Part shown: positions 26,146 through 33,707 of the stretch, piece after piece
Layout: the number at the start of each line of letters is the position of its first letter
How positions within the stretch are numbered: position 1 is the stretch's first letter
NCBI RefSeq assembly: GCF_000685865.1
Contig: NZ_JMKS01000003.1
Span: forward strand, 1,821,078-1,885,077
From: Exiguobacterium antarcticum DSM 14480
Lineage (GTDB): Bacteria > Bacillota > Bacilli > Exiguobacteriales > Exiguobacteriaceae
DNA: 64,000 nt
Direction: 5' to 3'
The notes under the pieces: model-generated
Databases searched by the model: none
The model's input: only the letters and a program-made list of their open reading frames with translations
What the model was told of the DNA's origin: nothing
Made by a program: the position numbers and the translations under genes

Positions 26146-26475
26146 ATGACTAAGTATTGGTTGAGTATCGTTTTAGCGGCATTTTTTGAAGTCGGCTGGG
26201 TCATCGGATTAAAACACGCGGCGACACCACTCGAATGGGGGGCGACGATCATCAGTATCATCGTCAGTTTCACCGTTCTGATCAAAGTCAGTAATCATTT
26301 ACCGGTCGGAACGGTGTACGCGGTATTCGTTGGGCTTGGAACGGCAGGGACTGTCCTGACAGACATCCTATTGTTTGGTCAATCCGCGTCGATCGTCAAA
26401 TTGATGCTGATTGTTGTTTTGCTCGTCGGTGTCATCGGATTGAAGTTAGTCAGTGGGGAGGGTGAAAAACAATGA
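26146..26475 (+). CDS. SMR-family guanidinium exporter subunit (YkkC/Gdx-like)
   Basis: A 109-residue four-helix small multidrug resistance protein. The membrane-embedded glutamate is in [15 protein letters not shown] near residue 13, and [17 protein letters not shown] is the conserved central block. The guanidine riboswitch in its leader marks it as a guanidinium/proton antiporter rather than a general drug pump. It overlaps the next gene by ATGA and probably works as a heterodimer with it. Confidence 0.88.
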   Translation: MTKYWLSIVLAAFFEVGWVIGLKHAATPLEWGATIISIIVSFTVLIKVSNHLPVGTVYAVFVGLGTAGTVLTDILLFGQSASIVKLMLIVVLLVGVIGLKLVSGEGEKQ

Positions 26476-26789
26476 GTTGGTTTTATTTGATTCTCGCAGG
26501 ATTATTTGAGATGGTTGGTGTCGTTTTGATCAACACGTTTAATCAACAAAAAAATGCAAAAAATCTTCTGTTGATGTTCGCTGGTTTTGGATTCAGTTTT
26601 TTATTCCTGACCTTGGCGATGAACGAACTTCCGATGGGAACGGCATATGCAGTCTGGACCGGAATCGGTGCAGCAGGCGGCGCAGTTCTCAGCATGATTT
26701 TTTATAAGGAAGCGAAAGATTGGAAACGGCTGGTCTGTATCGGTTTGATCATCAGTGCGACCATCGGTTTGAAGCTGATTGGAGAATAA
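26472..26789 (+). CDS. SMR-family guanidinium exporter subunit (YkkD/Gdx-like)
   Basis: A 105-residue SMR protein with the essential glutamate in [11 protein letters not shown] near residue 12 and the [17 protein letters not shown] block. It is translationally coupled to the previous subunit. Paired SMR genes normally give antiparallel heterodimers. No terminator as strong as those elsewhere is seen before the next gene, 122 bases downstream. Confidence 0.88.
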   Translation: MSWFYLILAGLFEMVGVVLINTFNQQKNAKNLLLMFAGFGFSFLFLTLAMNELPMGTAYAVWTGIGAAGGAVLSMIFYKEAKDWKRLVCIGLIISATIGLKLIGE

Positions 26790-26911
26790 ACATAACATTT
26801 AGATTACTTTTCCGATCAGAGCCGACTTAGTGGCATATTTTAGTGTGAAAAAGGAAATACTCCTTATAAGACAGTACGTCATTAAAATCGTGCATAAGGG
26901 GATGGATCGGT

Positions 26912-27667
26912 ATGAAGACGAAACAGTATATCGGAACGTTTTATAAAGAAGAAGAATTGATCTCGAAAATGGATGAGTTGCATCAGCAAGGTCATCGCGA
27001 AGAAGATTTTTATATCATCGTCAAAGAGAAATCGAATCTGCAACTCGTTCGGAGCCAAATGGACGCGGAGATCGCAACGACGAAACCATCATGGCTTGAC
27101 CGGATTCGGGGCAATCAGGGACGCGATCAGGAAGTAGATAGTCTGTTTGGTTCACTGGAGTTACCGGCTGATCAAGTCGAAGTCCATAAAACAGAAGTCG
27201 AAGGCGGCGGATTCGTGTTATTACTCGAAGTCCAGGACATCCAGTTCGATCCCCATCTGAATACGGACAATACCCATCCGGATGTCAAAGTTCGTTATGG
27301 CAGTTATGAAGAAACACGTACGTCAGAGGATGCCAATTCGAATGCCCAGCTTGGATCAGGGAATCCGCTTGATGTCGATAAGGATTCAAAAGAAGAGCAT
27401 GCCGAAATTGATCTGCATCGAGCGGGTACAGATAAGATGCCGCAAGATGAACAAGCGATTGATCACGCAAAGCTTAATGGAGACCGCGAACCGAACATTG
27501 CGATGCGGCGTGATGATGACTTCAAACGTCCCGAGTGGGAAGAACAAAAAGCACGTCACGAAGACAAGGATGAAGATGAAAAACAAGAGCTTCATCGTCC
27601 GAACCGTTCGGCAGACCACTCAGATGATCTGGCGAAACAAGATCATGGGAATGATTTGGATCGTTAA
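26912..27667 (+). CDS. YflT-domain general stress protein with charged tail
   Basis: A 251-residue cytoplasmic protein. Residues 1-105 are a YflT (GSP17M) domain, with IGTFYKEEELISKMDELHQQG near the start and VEGGGFVLLLEV near its end. The remaining 140 residues are very hydrophilic, rich in Asp, Glu, Lys, His and Arg, and end in DLDR; they are probably disordered. The domain is named for heat- and sigma-B-induced proteins of Bacillus, and its function is unknown. I see no clear sigma-B promoter here. A relative with the same N-terminal domain lies at 55143. Confidence 0.8.
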   Translation: MKTKQYIGTFYKEEELISKMDELHQQGHREEDFYIIVKEKSNLQLVRSQMDAEIATTKPSWLDRIRGNQGRDQEVDSLFGSLELPADQVEVHKTEVEGGGFVLLLEVQDIQFDPHLNTDNTHPDVKVRYGSYEETRTSEDANSNAQLGSGNPLDVDKDSKEEHAEIDLHRAGTDKMPQDEQAIDHAKLNGDREPNIAMRRDDDFKRPEWEEQKARHEDKDEDEKQELHRPNRSADHSDDLAKQDHGNDLDR

Positions 27668-27706
27668 AAAATAAAAACGGAGTGCTCTAAGCACTCCGTC
27701 AACATC

Positions 27707-27745
27707 AAACGATGTTCACTTTACCTGTGAGCATCGTTTTGTTTT
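27707..27745. terminator. convergent terminator region
   Basis: AAACGATGTTCAC pairs with GTGAGCATCGTTT and T-rich sequence follows. Another perfect 10-bp hairpin (ACGGAGTGCT, 27678-27700) precedes it. Confidence 0.75.
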
Positions 27746-28570
27746 TCATTTTTTATGCATCTCGTCCGGATTCGAACCGGTCCGTTCATCCCGGTTCAGC
27801 TGATCGATTTGCTTCATGTCATCAGACGATAAAACAAAATCAAAGACATCTAAATTTTCTTGAATCCGGTTTGGTGTGACGGATTTTGGAATCGCGATGA
27901 TGTCATGCTGCAGGTGCCACCGTAAAATGACTTGAGCCGGTGTTTTGGCGTGACGTGTCGCGATGTCTGTGATGACAGGCTCCGTTAAGGCGTCGCGTCC
28001 TTTCATTAAAGGACTCCATGCTTCGACGACAATTCCGTTTTTCTGACAAAAATCACGAATCGCTTTTTGGCTCAAGAACGGATGCAGTTCAATCTGATTG
28101 ACGGCAGGGACAATCGTTCCTTCTTCGAGAATCCGCTTGAGATGCGGGATGTGGAAGTTTGAGACACCGATGGCTTTGGTTTTTCCTTCTGCATAGAGGT
28201 GCTCGAGGGCCCGCCACGTGTCCATATATAAATCCTCATCCGGCATCGGCCAGTGAATCAAATACAGATCGACATAGTCGACACCTAATTTTTGAATGCT
28301 CGTTTCAAAAGCGGTCAGCGTTTCCTCATAACCTTGATCCTTGTTCCAGACTTTCGTCGTCAAAAAGATATCTTTCCGCGGAATCCCCGAATCTCGTAAA
28401 GCGCGTCCGACACCGGCTTCGTTTTCATAAATCATCGCGGTATCAATCGAACGGTAACCTGCCCGTAAAGCTTCGAGTACGGCCTCATAGACGTCTTGTT
28501 CAGGAACTTTAAACACACCATAACCCAGTTGTGGCATGACAAGTCCATTGTTTAATGTGATGTAATCCAT
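27746..28570 (-). CDS. aldo/keto reductase (YvgN/2,5-diketogluconate reductase type)
   Basis: A 274-residue NADPH-dependent TIM-barrel reductase. The catalytic tetrad is visible: Asp and Tyr in SIDTAMIYENEAGVG near residues 46-51, Lys in LTTKVWNKD near 75 and His in YLIHWPMP near 108. IPKSVTPNRIQEN near residue 235 binds the cofactor phosphate. Bacillus relatives reduce glyoxal and methylglyoxal. The ATG at 28570 has GGGGGAAA 8 bases upstream. It is divergent from the GldA-like gene. Confidence 0.88.
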   Translation of the reverse strand: MDYITLNNGLVMPQLGYGVFKVPEQDVYEAVLEALRAGYRSIDTAMIYENEAGVGRALRDSGIPRKDIFLTTKVWNKDQGYEETLTAFETSIQKLGVDYVDLYLIHWPMPDEDLYMDTWRALEHLYAEGKTKAIGVSNFHIPHLKRILEEGTIVPAVNQIELHPFLSQKAIRDFCQKNGIVVEAWSPLMKGRDALTEPVITDIATRHAKTPAQVILRWHLQHDIIAIPKSVTPNRIQENLDVFDFVLSSDDMKQIDQLNRDERTGSNPDEMHKK

Positions 28571-28714
28571 CAAAATTTCCCCCTTTGGATGACAAATCTG
28601 TACTCACTTCAGTGTACGCCTTCCGTTACGGAAAATCGAATCAAACGAAGGGTTGAACCAGGGGACGGATTTCCGTATACTGAGCGTTAACAAATAATGG
28701 AATGAGGGGTCAGG

Positions 28715-29740
28715 ATGATTCGTCAAGCAGTCTTACAATACATACACGAAGAACGCGCAGTTGACCGTCTAACGGAATTGTTAGCGGGAAGAAAAACCGT
28801 CATGATTCACGGAGAGAAGGCGCTGCAAGCGGCCTCACCGTATTTAGGAAAATTCCCTACACTTGTTTTCCGTGGGCACTGTACGGATGAACAAGTCGGA
28901 CAGCTCGTAGATGCATGTGAGACCTATGAAATCATCATTGCTCTCGGTGGCGGTTCCGTCATTGATACGGCAAAACAAGTGGCCGTCAAACGGAATTGTC
29001 CCTTGATTGTCATTCCGACGATCGTCTCGAACTGTGCCCCATGGACACCCCTTAGTGTCATGTACGACGAACGGGGGCAGTATCTTCGTTTCGATACGAT
29101 TCCCGTCGTCATCGAAGCGTTATTGCTCGACCACCGGATTTTAGCAGCCAGTCCATATGATTATTTTGTTGCCGGACTCGTTGATACGTTAGCCAAGTGG
29201 TATGAGGCACGCGCTCTCAGCGGCACGACGGCAGACGATCCGGTTGTCGAGTCCGCACTGCGGATGGCAGAACACTGTAAAGAGCTGATTTTGCGGACGC
29301 CGATCAGTCCGGAACAATTTAAGGACTATCCGTCATCGATTCAATATCTGGTGGAGACGGTCATTCCCCTTGCCGGAAGTGTCGGTGGATTCGGTGACGA
29401 AGCAACACGGGGAGCAATTGGTCATGGTATCCACAATGCGTTGTCTCCGTTTCCTTCGACGCATCGGATGCTGCATGGAAGTAAGGTCGGATATGGGCTG
29501 TTGATTCAAGAGTTGTTGCTCGGACAGACGGAGTCCTATGCAGAATTGCAGCACTATTTAGTAACCAATCAGCAACCGACGACGAGTGCACAACTCGGAT
29601 TGACGGAGGCAGAACGGCAAAAAATAGCAGAGCGGATTGGCCAGGAGCCGCTTTGTCAGTTGATCAAAACGGATTTGTCCCCGGAAACAGTTCTTTCAAT
29701 TTTAATGAAAAACGACCAGCACGTTGCGTACGCTCGTTGA
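28715..29740 (+). CDS. GldA-like iron-containing alcohol dehydrogenase family protein
   Basis: A 341-residue member of the glycerol-dehydrogenase group. The NAD loop GGGSVIDTAKQVA is near residue 78. Metal ligands are likely the Asp in AGLVDTLAKWYEA near 155 and the histidines of RGAIGHGIHNAL and STHRMLHGSKVGYG near 237 and 250. This pattern fits glycerol dehydrogenase and the YbdH (hydroxycarboxylate dehydrogenase) branch; I cannot choose the substrate. GAGGGG precedes the ATG. Confidence 0.75.
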   Translation: MIRQAVLQYIHEERAVDRLTELLAGRKTVMIHGEKALQAASPYLGKFPTLVFRGHCTDEQVGQLVDACETYEIIIALGGGSVIDTAKQVAVKRNCPLIVIPTIVSNCAPWTPLSVMYDERGQYLRFDTIPVVIEALLLDHRILAASPYDYFVAGLVDTLAKWYEARALSGTTADDPVVESALRMAEHCKELILRTPISPEQFKDYPSSIQYLVETVIPLAGSVGGFGDEATRGAIGHGIHNALSPFPSTHRMLHGSKVGYGLLIQELLLGQTESYAELQHYLVTNQQPTTSAQLGLTEAERQKIAERIGQEPLCQLIKTDLSPETVLSILMKNDQHVAYAR

Positions 29741-29754
29741 AGCAGGTACGAAAT

Positions 29755-29808
29755 AAAAAGCAAATCCGACGCCCGAATTGACCGGGAATAGGATTTGCTT
29801 TTCTTGAT
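29755..29808. terminator. bidirectional terminator
   Basis: AAAAGCAAATCC and AGGATTTGCTTTT arms around a loop that has its own CCCG/CGGG pairing. It separates two convergent genes. Confidence 0.8.
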
Positions 29809-30773
29809 TACTGTGCTTTGGCAAATTCAGAATAAGGCGCAGGACGACCAAGCAGATAACCTTGTCCGAAGTCAAAACCAAGTTCGCGGCATAAGTCGAG
29901 CTCTTCCTGGCGTTCGATGCCTTCCGCGAGGATTTGAATCCCCATCTCTTTTGTTAAGTGACGTGCTTTTCGTAAAAAGGTTTCATTTTCAGCTACCGTA
30001 TCACAATGGGAGATGAAGTCACGATCGATTTTGATGTAGTCCGGTTGCAGGAGGGACAACATATCGAGTGTCGAGAAGCCCGCTCCGACGTCGTCGAGCG
30101 CCACTTGGATCCCTTGTTTCTTATACTGTTCGAAGACGTGTTTCAAATGATTGACGTCTTCAATTTTTTCCGTTTCAACGACTTCAAACACAAGCCGGCT
30201 TGGATCCACATTATACCGTTCGACGATCTCGAACGTATGGCGAAGGCAATATTCCGGGTTGTAGATGGTCGAAGGAAGGAAATTGATAAACGTTTTTTCT
30301 GTCCCGCCAACTAAATGTGTCGCACGAATGGCCTCTTCGCGAGCACGTTGGTCGAGTCTTGAATGGAGACCCATCTTCGAAGCCGTCGAAAACAGCAAAC
30401 CAGGTGACATGGAAACGTTTTGGTCCGCGGCTCGAAGTAATGCTTCGTTAGCGAACAGCGTGTTGTCTTGAATGTTGAAGATGGGTTGTAAATGACTGGT
30501 CATGACGCCGTTCTGGATAAAGTCAATCGTCTGCCGGTGACGCACCTGCTCGAGTAAAACCGAGGCGGCAAGCACCGGAGTGACGAGGCGAGAACCAGTT
30601 GCCCGGCAGGAGACCGGGAAATCTGCAATCCGTAACGTCGATTCGAGTAATTGCTCCAGTTGTTCAAAGGAATCATAAGAAACCACTTCGGATTCAGGTG
30701 ACTGGATATGTAGGGAACCAGTCTCAATAAAGCGGATTGTCGTAGTACATTCAGCGCAAGGATGCCATATCAA
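29808..30773 (-). CDS. EAL-domain cyclic-di-GMP phosphodiesterase
   Basis: A 321-residue protein with a short N-terminal part (two cysteines in HPCAECTTT) and a complete EAL domain. Catalytic motifs are all present: NEALLR, FINFLPS, FEVVETE, LDDVGAGFS, KIDRDF, LAEGIER and GQGYLLGRP, so hydrolysis of c-di-GMP is expected. There is no GGDEF domain, membrane segment or receiver domain. The start is taken as TTG at 30773 because GGAGAGGTGG lies 7 bases upstream; the TTG at 30809 has no site. Confidence 0.88.
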   Translation of the reverse strand: MIWHPCAECTTTIRFIETGSLHIQSPESEVVSYDSFEQLEQLLESTLRIADFPVSCRATGSRLVTPVLAASVLLEQVRHRQTIDFIQNGVMTSHLQPIFNIQDNTLFANEALLRAADQNVSMSPGLLFSTASKMGLHSRLDQRAREEAIRATHLVGGTEKTFINFLPSTIYNPEYCLRHTFEIVERYNVDPSRLVFEVVETEKIEDVNHLKHVFEQYKKQGIQVALDDVGAGFSTLDMLSLLQPDYIKIDRDFISHCDTVAENETFLRKARHLTKEMGIQILAEGIERQEELDLCRELGFDFGQGYLLGRPAPYSEFAKAQ

Positions 30774-30902
30774 TAGATTTCCACCTCTCCTAGTAAAATA
30801 CATTTTCAAAAGATGTATTTATTAAATTAGTTAAACTCTTTACCCGAAGATAATCCATCGCTAAACCGGATATCAACTATTTGTCCTTCTATTGACCAAA
30901 CT

Positions 30903-30954
30903 AAAAAAAGAGATAGGTGAATTCGTCTAAGAAACGAATTCTCTATCTCTTTTA
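30903..30954 (-). terminator. terminator after the lemA-TPM-DUF1294 genes
   Basis: Long near-perfect arms (AAAAGAGATAG...GAATTCGT and its complement), about 20 bp, lie downstream of the DUF1294 stop on the minus strand. Confidence 0.85.
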
Positions 30955-30982
30955 TCGGTATCTGTCGATTGATTCTAAAGGA

Positions 30983-31255
30983 CTAAAGTCGCATCCACAA
31001 AATCCAGGCGGTCAGATGAAGCAGTAAAGCAAGTGGAACAAACAATTGAAACTTCGCTGTCCGCGTTTTATGGCGGACAAGTTGCATCGCAAGTAACGTA
31101 CCAAGTGCTCCACCAAGGAAAGCGATCGTTAATAAGGTGGCTTCCGGTGTCCGCCATGCCCGGTGTTTCGCCTGACGTTTATCCCGCCACATCGAAACGA
31201 AACCAATCCCGGTCATGATGCTGTAAAACAGAAGAATAATGGAGAAGGGTGTCAT
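30983..31255 (-). CDS. DUF1294 membrane protein
   Basis: A 90-residue protein with two or three hydrophobic segments and the DUF1294 core (MWRDKRQAKHRAWRTPEATLL then GGALGTLLAM and RHKTRTAKFQ). Function unknown. It follows the TPM gene by 8 bases and is probably in its operon. Confidence 0.82.
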   Translation of the reverse strand: MTPFSIILLFYSIMTGIGFVSMWRDKRQAKHRAWRTPEATLLTIAFLGGALGTLLAMQLVRHKTRTAKFQLFVPLALLLHLTAWILWMRL

Positions 31256-31263
31256 TCGATACC

Positions 31264-32001
31264 TTACCTTTCTGCGCCGCCGCCGCCGGAACTGCCCCCG
31301 CCGCCACGACTTCCACCACCGCCACCGCCGCCACGCATAATGGCAGAGAAGATGTTGATGATGGCAAAGAAGAACATTCCGCCGGTGAACTTCATGTCAA
31401 GAAGCAGCAACAGGACAAGTCCGGCGCCAATCAGGACTTTTGCCCAGGTACTTAAACCGCCGTCAGCACTCTTTTTGACCGGATCCTGCGATTCAAGCGA
31501 TTGTTCTTTTGAGATGACGCTGACGACGGCTTTATACGTTTCAGAAGCCGCCTTACCATAGTCCCCTTGGTCGCGGTAGGGGACCGCATACTGATCAAGA
31601 ATCCGTCCGGCAGTGATATCGGTCAGAATTCCTTCCAATTTATAGCCGACTTCGATCCGGAAATTTCGGTCTTTTTCGTTTGGAGCGACGACGACTAAAA
31701 TGCCGTTATCTTTTCCGGCCTGTCCAATGCCTTGTGCCCGGAAGGTTTCATTGGCATACGTGCTTAAATCTTGTCCTTTTAAATCCGGCACAGTCTTGAG
31801 CACAACCTGTGCCGTTGTATATTGTTCGAGTTCTTGCCCGAGACGAGCGAGTTCCGCTTCTTCCGACGCGGTCAGCAGCTGTGCATCATCCTGGATGAAG
31901 AATGCTGCGCCCGTGCGTTCTGACACGGCTTCGGCAGTCGGAGTCAGAAGGAAGAAGACGAGGAACGCGGTGAAAAGCAGTCGCGTTCGTCGCCAAATCA
32001 T
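31264..32001 (-). CDS. TPM-domain (YgcG-like) exported membrane protein
   Basis: A 245-residue protein: signal peptide (residues 1-25, ending AEAVS), a TPM phosphatase-like domain (FIQDDAQLLTASEE to DQYAVPYRDQGDYGKA), a transmembrane segment near 190-215 and a glycine-serine tail of the type seen in YgcG proteins. These are often next to LemA, as here, with an ATGA overlap. The role is unclear; a part in membrane protein or envelope quality control has been suggested for the family. Confidence 0.85.
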   Translation of the reverse strand: MIWRRTRLLFTAFLVFFLLTPTAEAVSERTGAAFFIQDDAQLLTASEEAELARLGQELEQYTTAQVVLKTVPDLKGQDLSTYANETFRAQGIGQAGKDNGILVVVAPNEKDRNFRIEVGYKLEGILTDITAGRILDQYAVPYRDQGDYGKAASETYKAVVSVISKEQSLESQDPVKKSADGGLSTWAKVLIGAGLVLLLLLDMKFTGGMFFFAIINIFSAIMRGGGGGGGSRGGGGSSGGGGAER

Positions 32002-32591
32002 TTCGAGTCACTATTGAAGTCGACCGTTGGGTTTTCACGGTCACTGTCTGAGATTTCATAATATGGTTTTTTCTCAAAACCAAACGCCGAAGCATAAAGC
32101 GAAGTTGGGAAACTGCGACGTTTTTTATTATAGACGGTCACGGCGTCATTATAATCCTTACGGGCGATACCGAGACGATTTTCCGTTCCTTCGAGTGTAT
32201 CCATCAACGATTGGAACCGTTCACTTGATTTGAGTTCCGGATACGTCGTTTGCAAGGCAATCAGTCCGCGAAGTGAAGACGTGACTTGCTGATCGGCTTC
32301 GATCCGCTGTTCCGTCGAAGCGGCCCGTGCGAGACCAGCTTGTGCCTCAGCAATATCACCATACACTTTTTGTTCCTGACCGGCGACACCTTTGACGGTT
32401 TCGACGAGATTCGGAATTAAATCCGCTCGGCGTTTGATTTGGTTATCGACTTGCGACCACTTATTTGAAACATCTTCTTCGACATTGACGAGACTGTTGT
32501 ATTGTCCGATTGCTAAAAAGGCAATCAGGACGACGACAGCAATCCCGATGATAAGAGGTAACTTGGAACCTCCACGATTTCTACGTGCCAT
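31998..32591 (-). CDS. lemA: LemA family protein
   Basis: A 197-residue protein: one N-terminal membrane helix (residues 10-27), then the LemA helical domain with YNSLVNVEEDVSNKWSQVDNQIKRRADLIPNLVETV and NDAVTVYNKKRRSFPTSLYA. The extracytoplasmic domain is a four-helix coil; its function is undefined. The ATG at 32591 has AAAAAGGAG 10 bases upstream. It is coupled to the TPM gene. Confidence 0.93.
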   Translation of the reverse strand: MARRNRGGSKLPLIIGIAVVVLIAFLAIGQYNSLVNVEEDVSNKWSQVDNQIKRRADLIPNLVETVKGVAGQEQKVYGDIAEAQAGLARAASTEQRIEADQQVTSSLRGLIALQTTYPELKSSERFQSLMDTLEGTENRLGIARKDYNDAVTVYNKKRRSFPTSLYASAFGFEKKPYYEISDSDRENPTVDFNSDSK

Positions 32592-32663
32592 AAATTCGTT
32601 CACTCCTTTTTCTGTATCTCATCTGTATATACCCTAATCCCTTCAATTAGTTTCACGAAAATG

Positions 32664-32696
32664 AAAAAAACCATCAGCGTCTGCTGACAGTTTTCA
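32664..32696 (-). terminator. uppP terminator
   Basis: AAAACCATCAGC and GCTGACAGTTTT arms with two mismatches around GTCT, directly after the uppP stop. Confidence 0.65.
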
Positions 32697-32699
32697 GGA

Positions 32700-33536
32700 T
32701 TACATGTAGACGATGACGGCGAGAATCGTTGCTAAGACCAGACGATAGATCGCAAACGGGACAAGCTTGATCTTATTAATCAGTTTCAGGAAGAAACGAA
32801 TCGACAGTAAGGCGAATGCGAATGAGGCGATGAAGCCGACTGCATAAAAACCAAGGTCTCCAGCATTGATATATTGCCAGTTCTTGACGAGTGATAAGGC
32901 ACTTGCACCGAACATGATCGGGACGGCCATGATGAACGTAAAGTCAGCCGCTGTCCGGTGATTCATCCCGAGGAACACCCCTCCGGAAATCGTCGAACCG
33001 GACCGCGAGAAGCCCGGCCAAAGCGAGATACACTGGAAGAGACCGATCAGAGCCGCTTGGCGGTAAGAAATCTGATCGAGTGTCGTCGTTTTTGGTTCTT
33101 TTGGTCCAAGTTTATCCGCTGCAATCATCAGGATCGCACCGGCTGCAAGACCGATGATGACGGTATCAATCGAGAACAGGTTCTCGTCGATGAAGTCTTC
33201 AAACAGCAGACCGAGAACGGCTGCCGGGAGTAAACCGATCAGGACGTGACGTAATTTCAGTTTGTGTGTCCCAGACGCGTCATGTTCCCCTTCGATCTTA
33301 TAGAGACCAATCAGGCTGAACAACCGTTTCCAAAAGACGACGATGACGGCGAGGATTGATCCCAGCTGGATGACGATCTTAAACGTATTCGCGGAATACT
33401 GACCTAAGAATTCTGATGTCTGAAGCCACATATCGTCAACGATGATCATATGTCCGGTTGAGGAAACAGGCGCGAATTCCGTCATCCCTTCGACGAAACC
33501 GAGTAAAAGTGCTTTAAGTAATTCAATGATAGTCAT
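32700..33536 (-). CDS. uppP: undecaprenyl-diphosphatase UppP/BacA
   Basis: A 278-residue polytopic enzyme that recycles the lipid carrier for wall synthesis and gives bacitracin tolerance. The two active-site motifs are present: EGMTEFAPVSSTGH near residues 16-29 and PGFSRSGST near 174. About eight hydrophobic segments. AGAAGGAGAA precedes the ATG; the gene is monocistronic and divergent from the metal ATPase. Confidence 0.95.
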   Translation of the reverse strand: MTIIELLKALLLGFVEGMTEFAPVSSTGHMIIVDDMWLQTSEFLGQYSANTFKIVIQLGSILAVIVVFWKRLFSLIGLYKIEGEHDASGTHKLKLRHVLIGLLPAAVLGLLFEDFIDENLFSIDTVIIGLAAGAILMIAADKLGPKEPKTTTLDQISYRQAALIGLFQCISLWPGFSRSGSTISGGVFLGMNHRTAADFTFIMAVPIMFGASALSLVKNWQYINAGDLGFYAVGFIASFAFALLSIRFFLKLINKIKLVPFAIYRLVLATILAVIVYM

Positions 33537-33673
33537 GTTATTCTCCTTCTATATTTTTCTAATTAAAAACATATCATGTTTTATTCTTCTGAGATAGAAC
33601 TAATCGAAATATCGGGCGCAAGTCTGAGAAAAATGTGACTTGTTGAAAAATCAAAAAGAGCGTAAACTATTCT

Positions 33674-33694
33674 TATAATCAAACAATCGTTTGA
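33674..33694 (+). promoter_or_regulatory. -10 element overlapped by a CadC/ArsR-type operator
   Basis: TATAAT at 33674-33679 runs directly into the perfect palindrome TCAAAC-AATC-GTTTGA (33679-33694), which closely resembles the CadC operator core (TCAAATAAATATTTGA). The repressor would cover the promoter and leave on binding cadmium, lead or zinc. No ArsR/CadC gene is nearby, so the regulator would act from elsewhere. Confidence 0.65.
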
Positions 33695-33707
33695 ATGAGG
33701 TGAGAAG

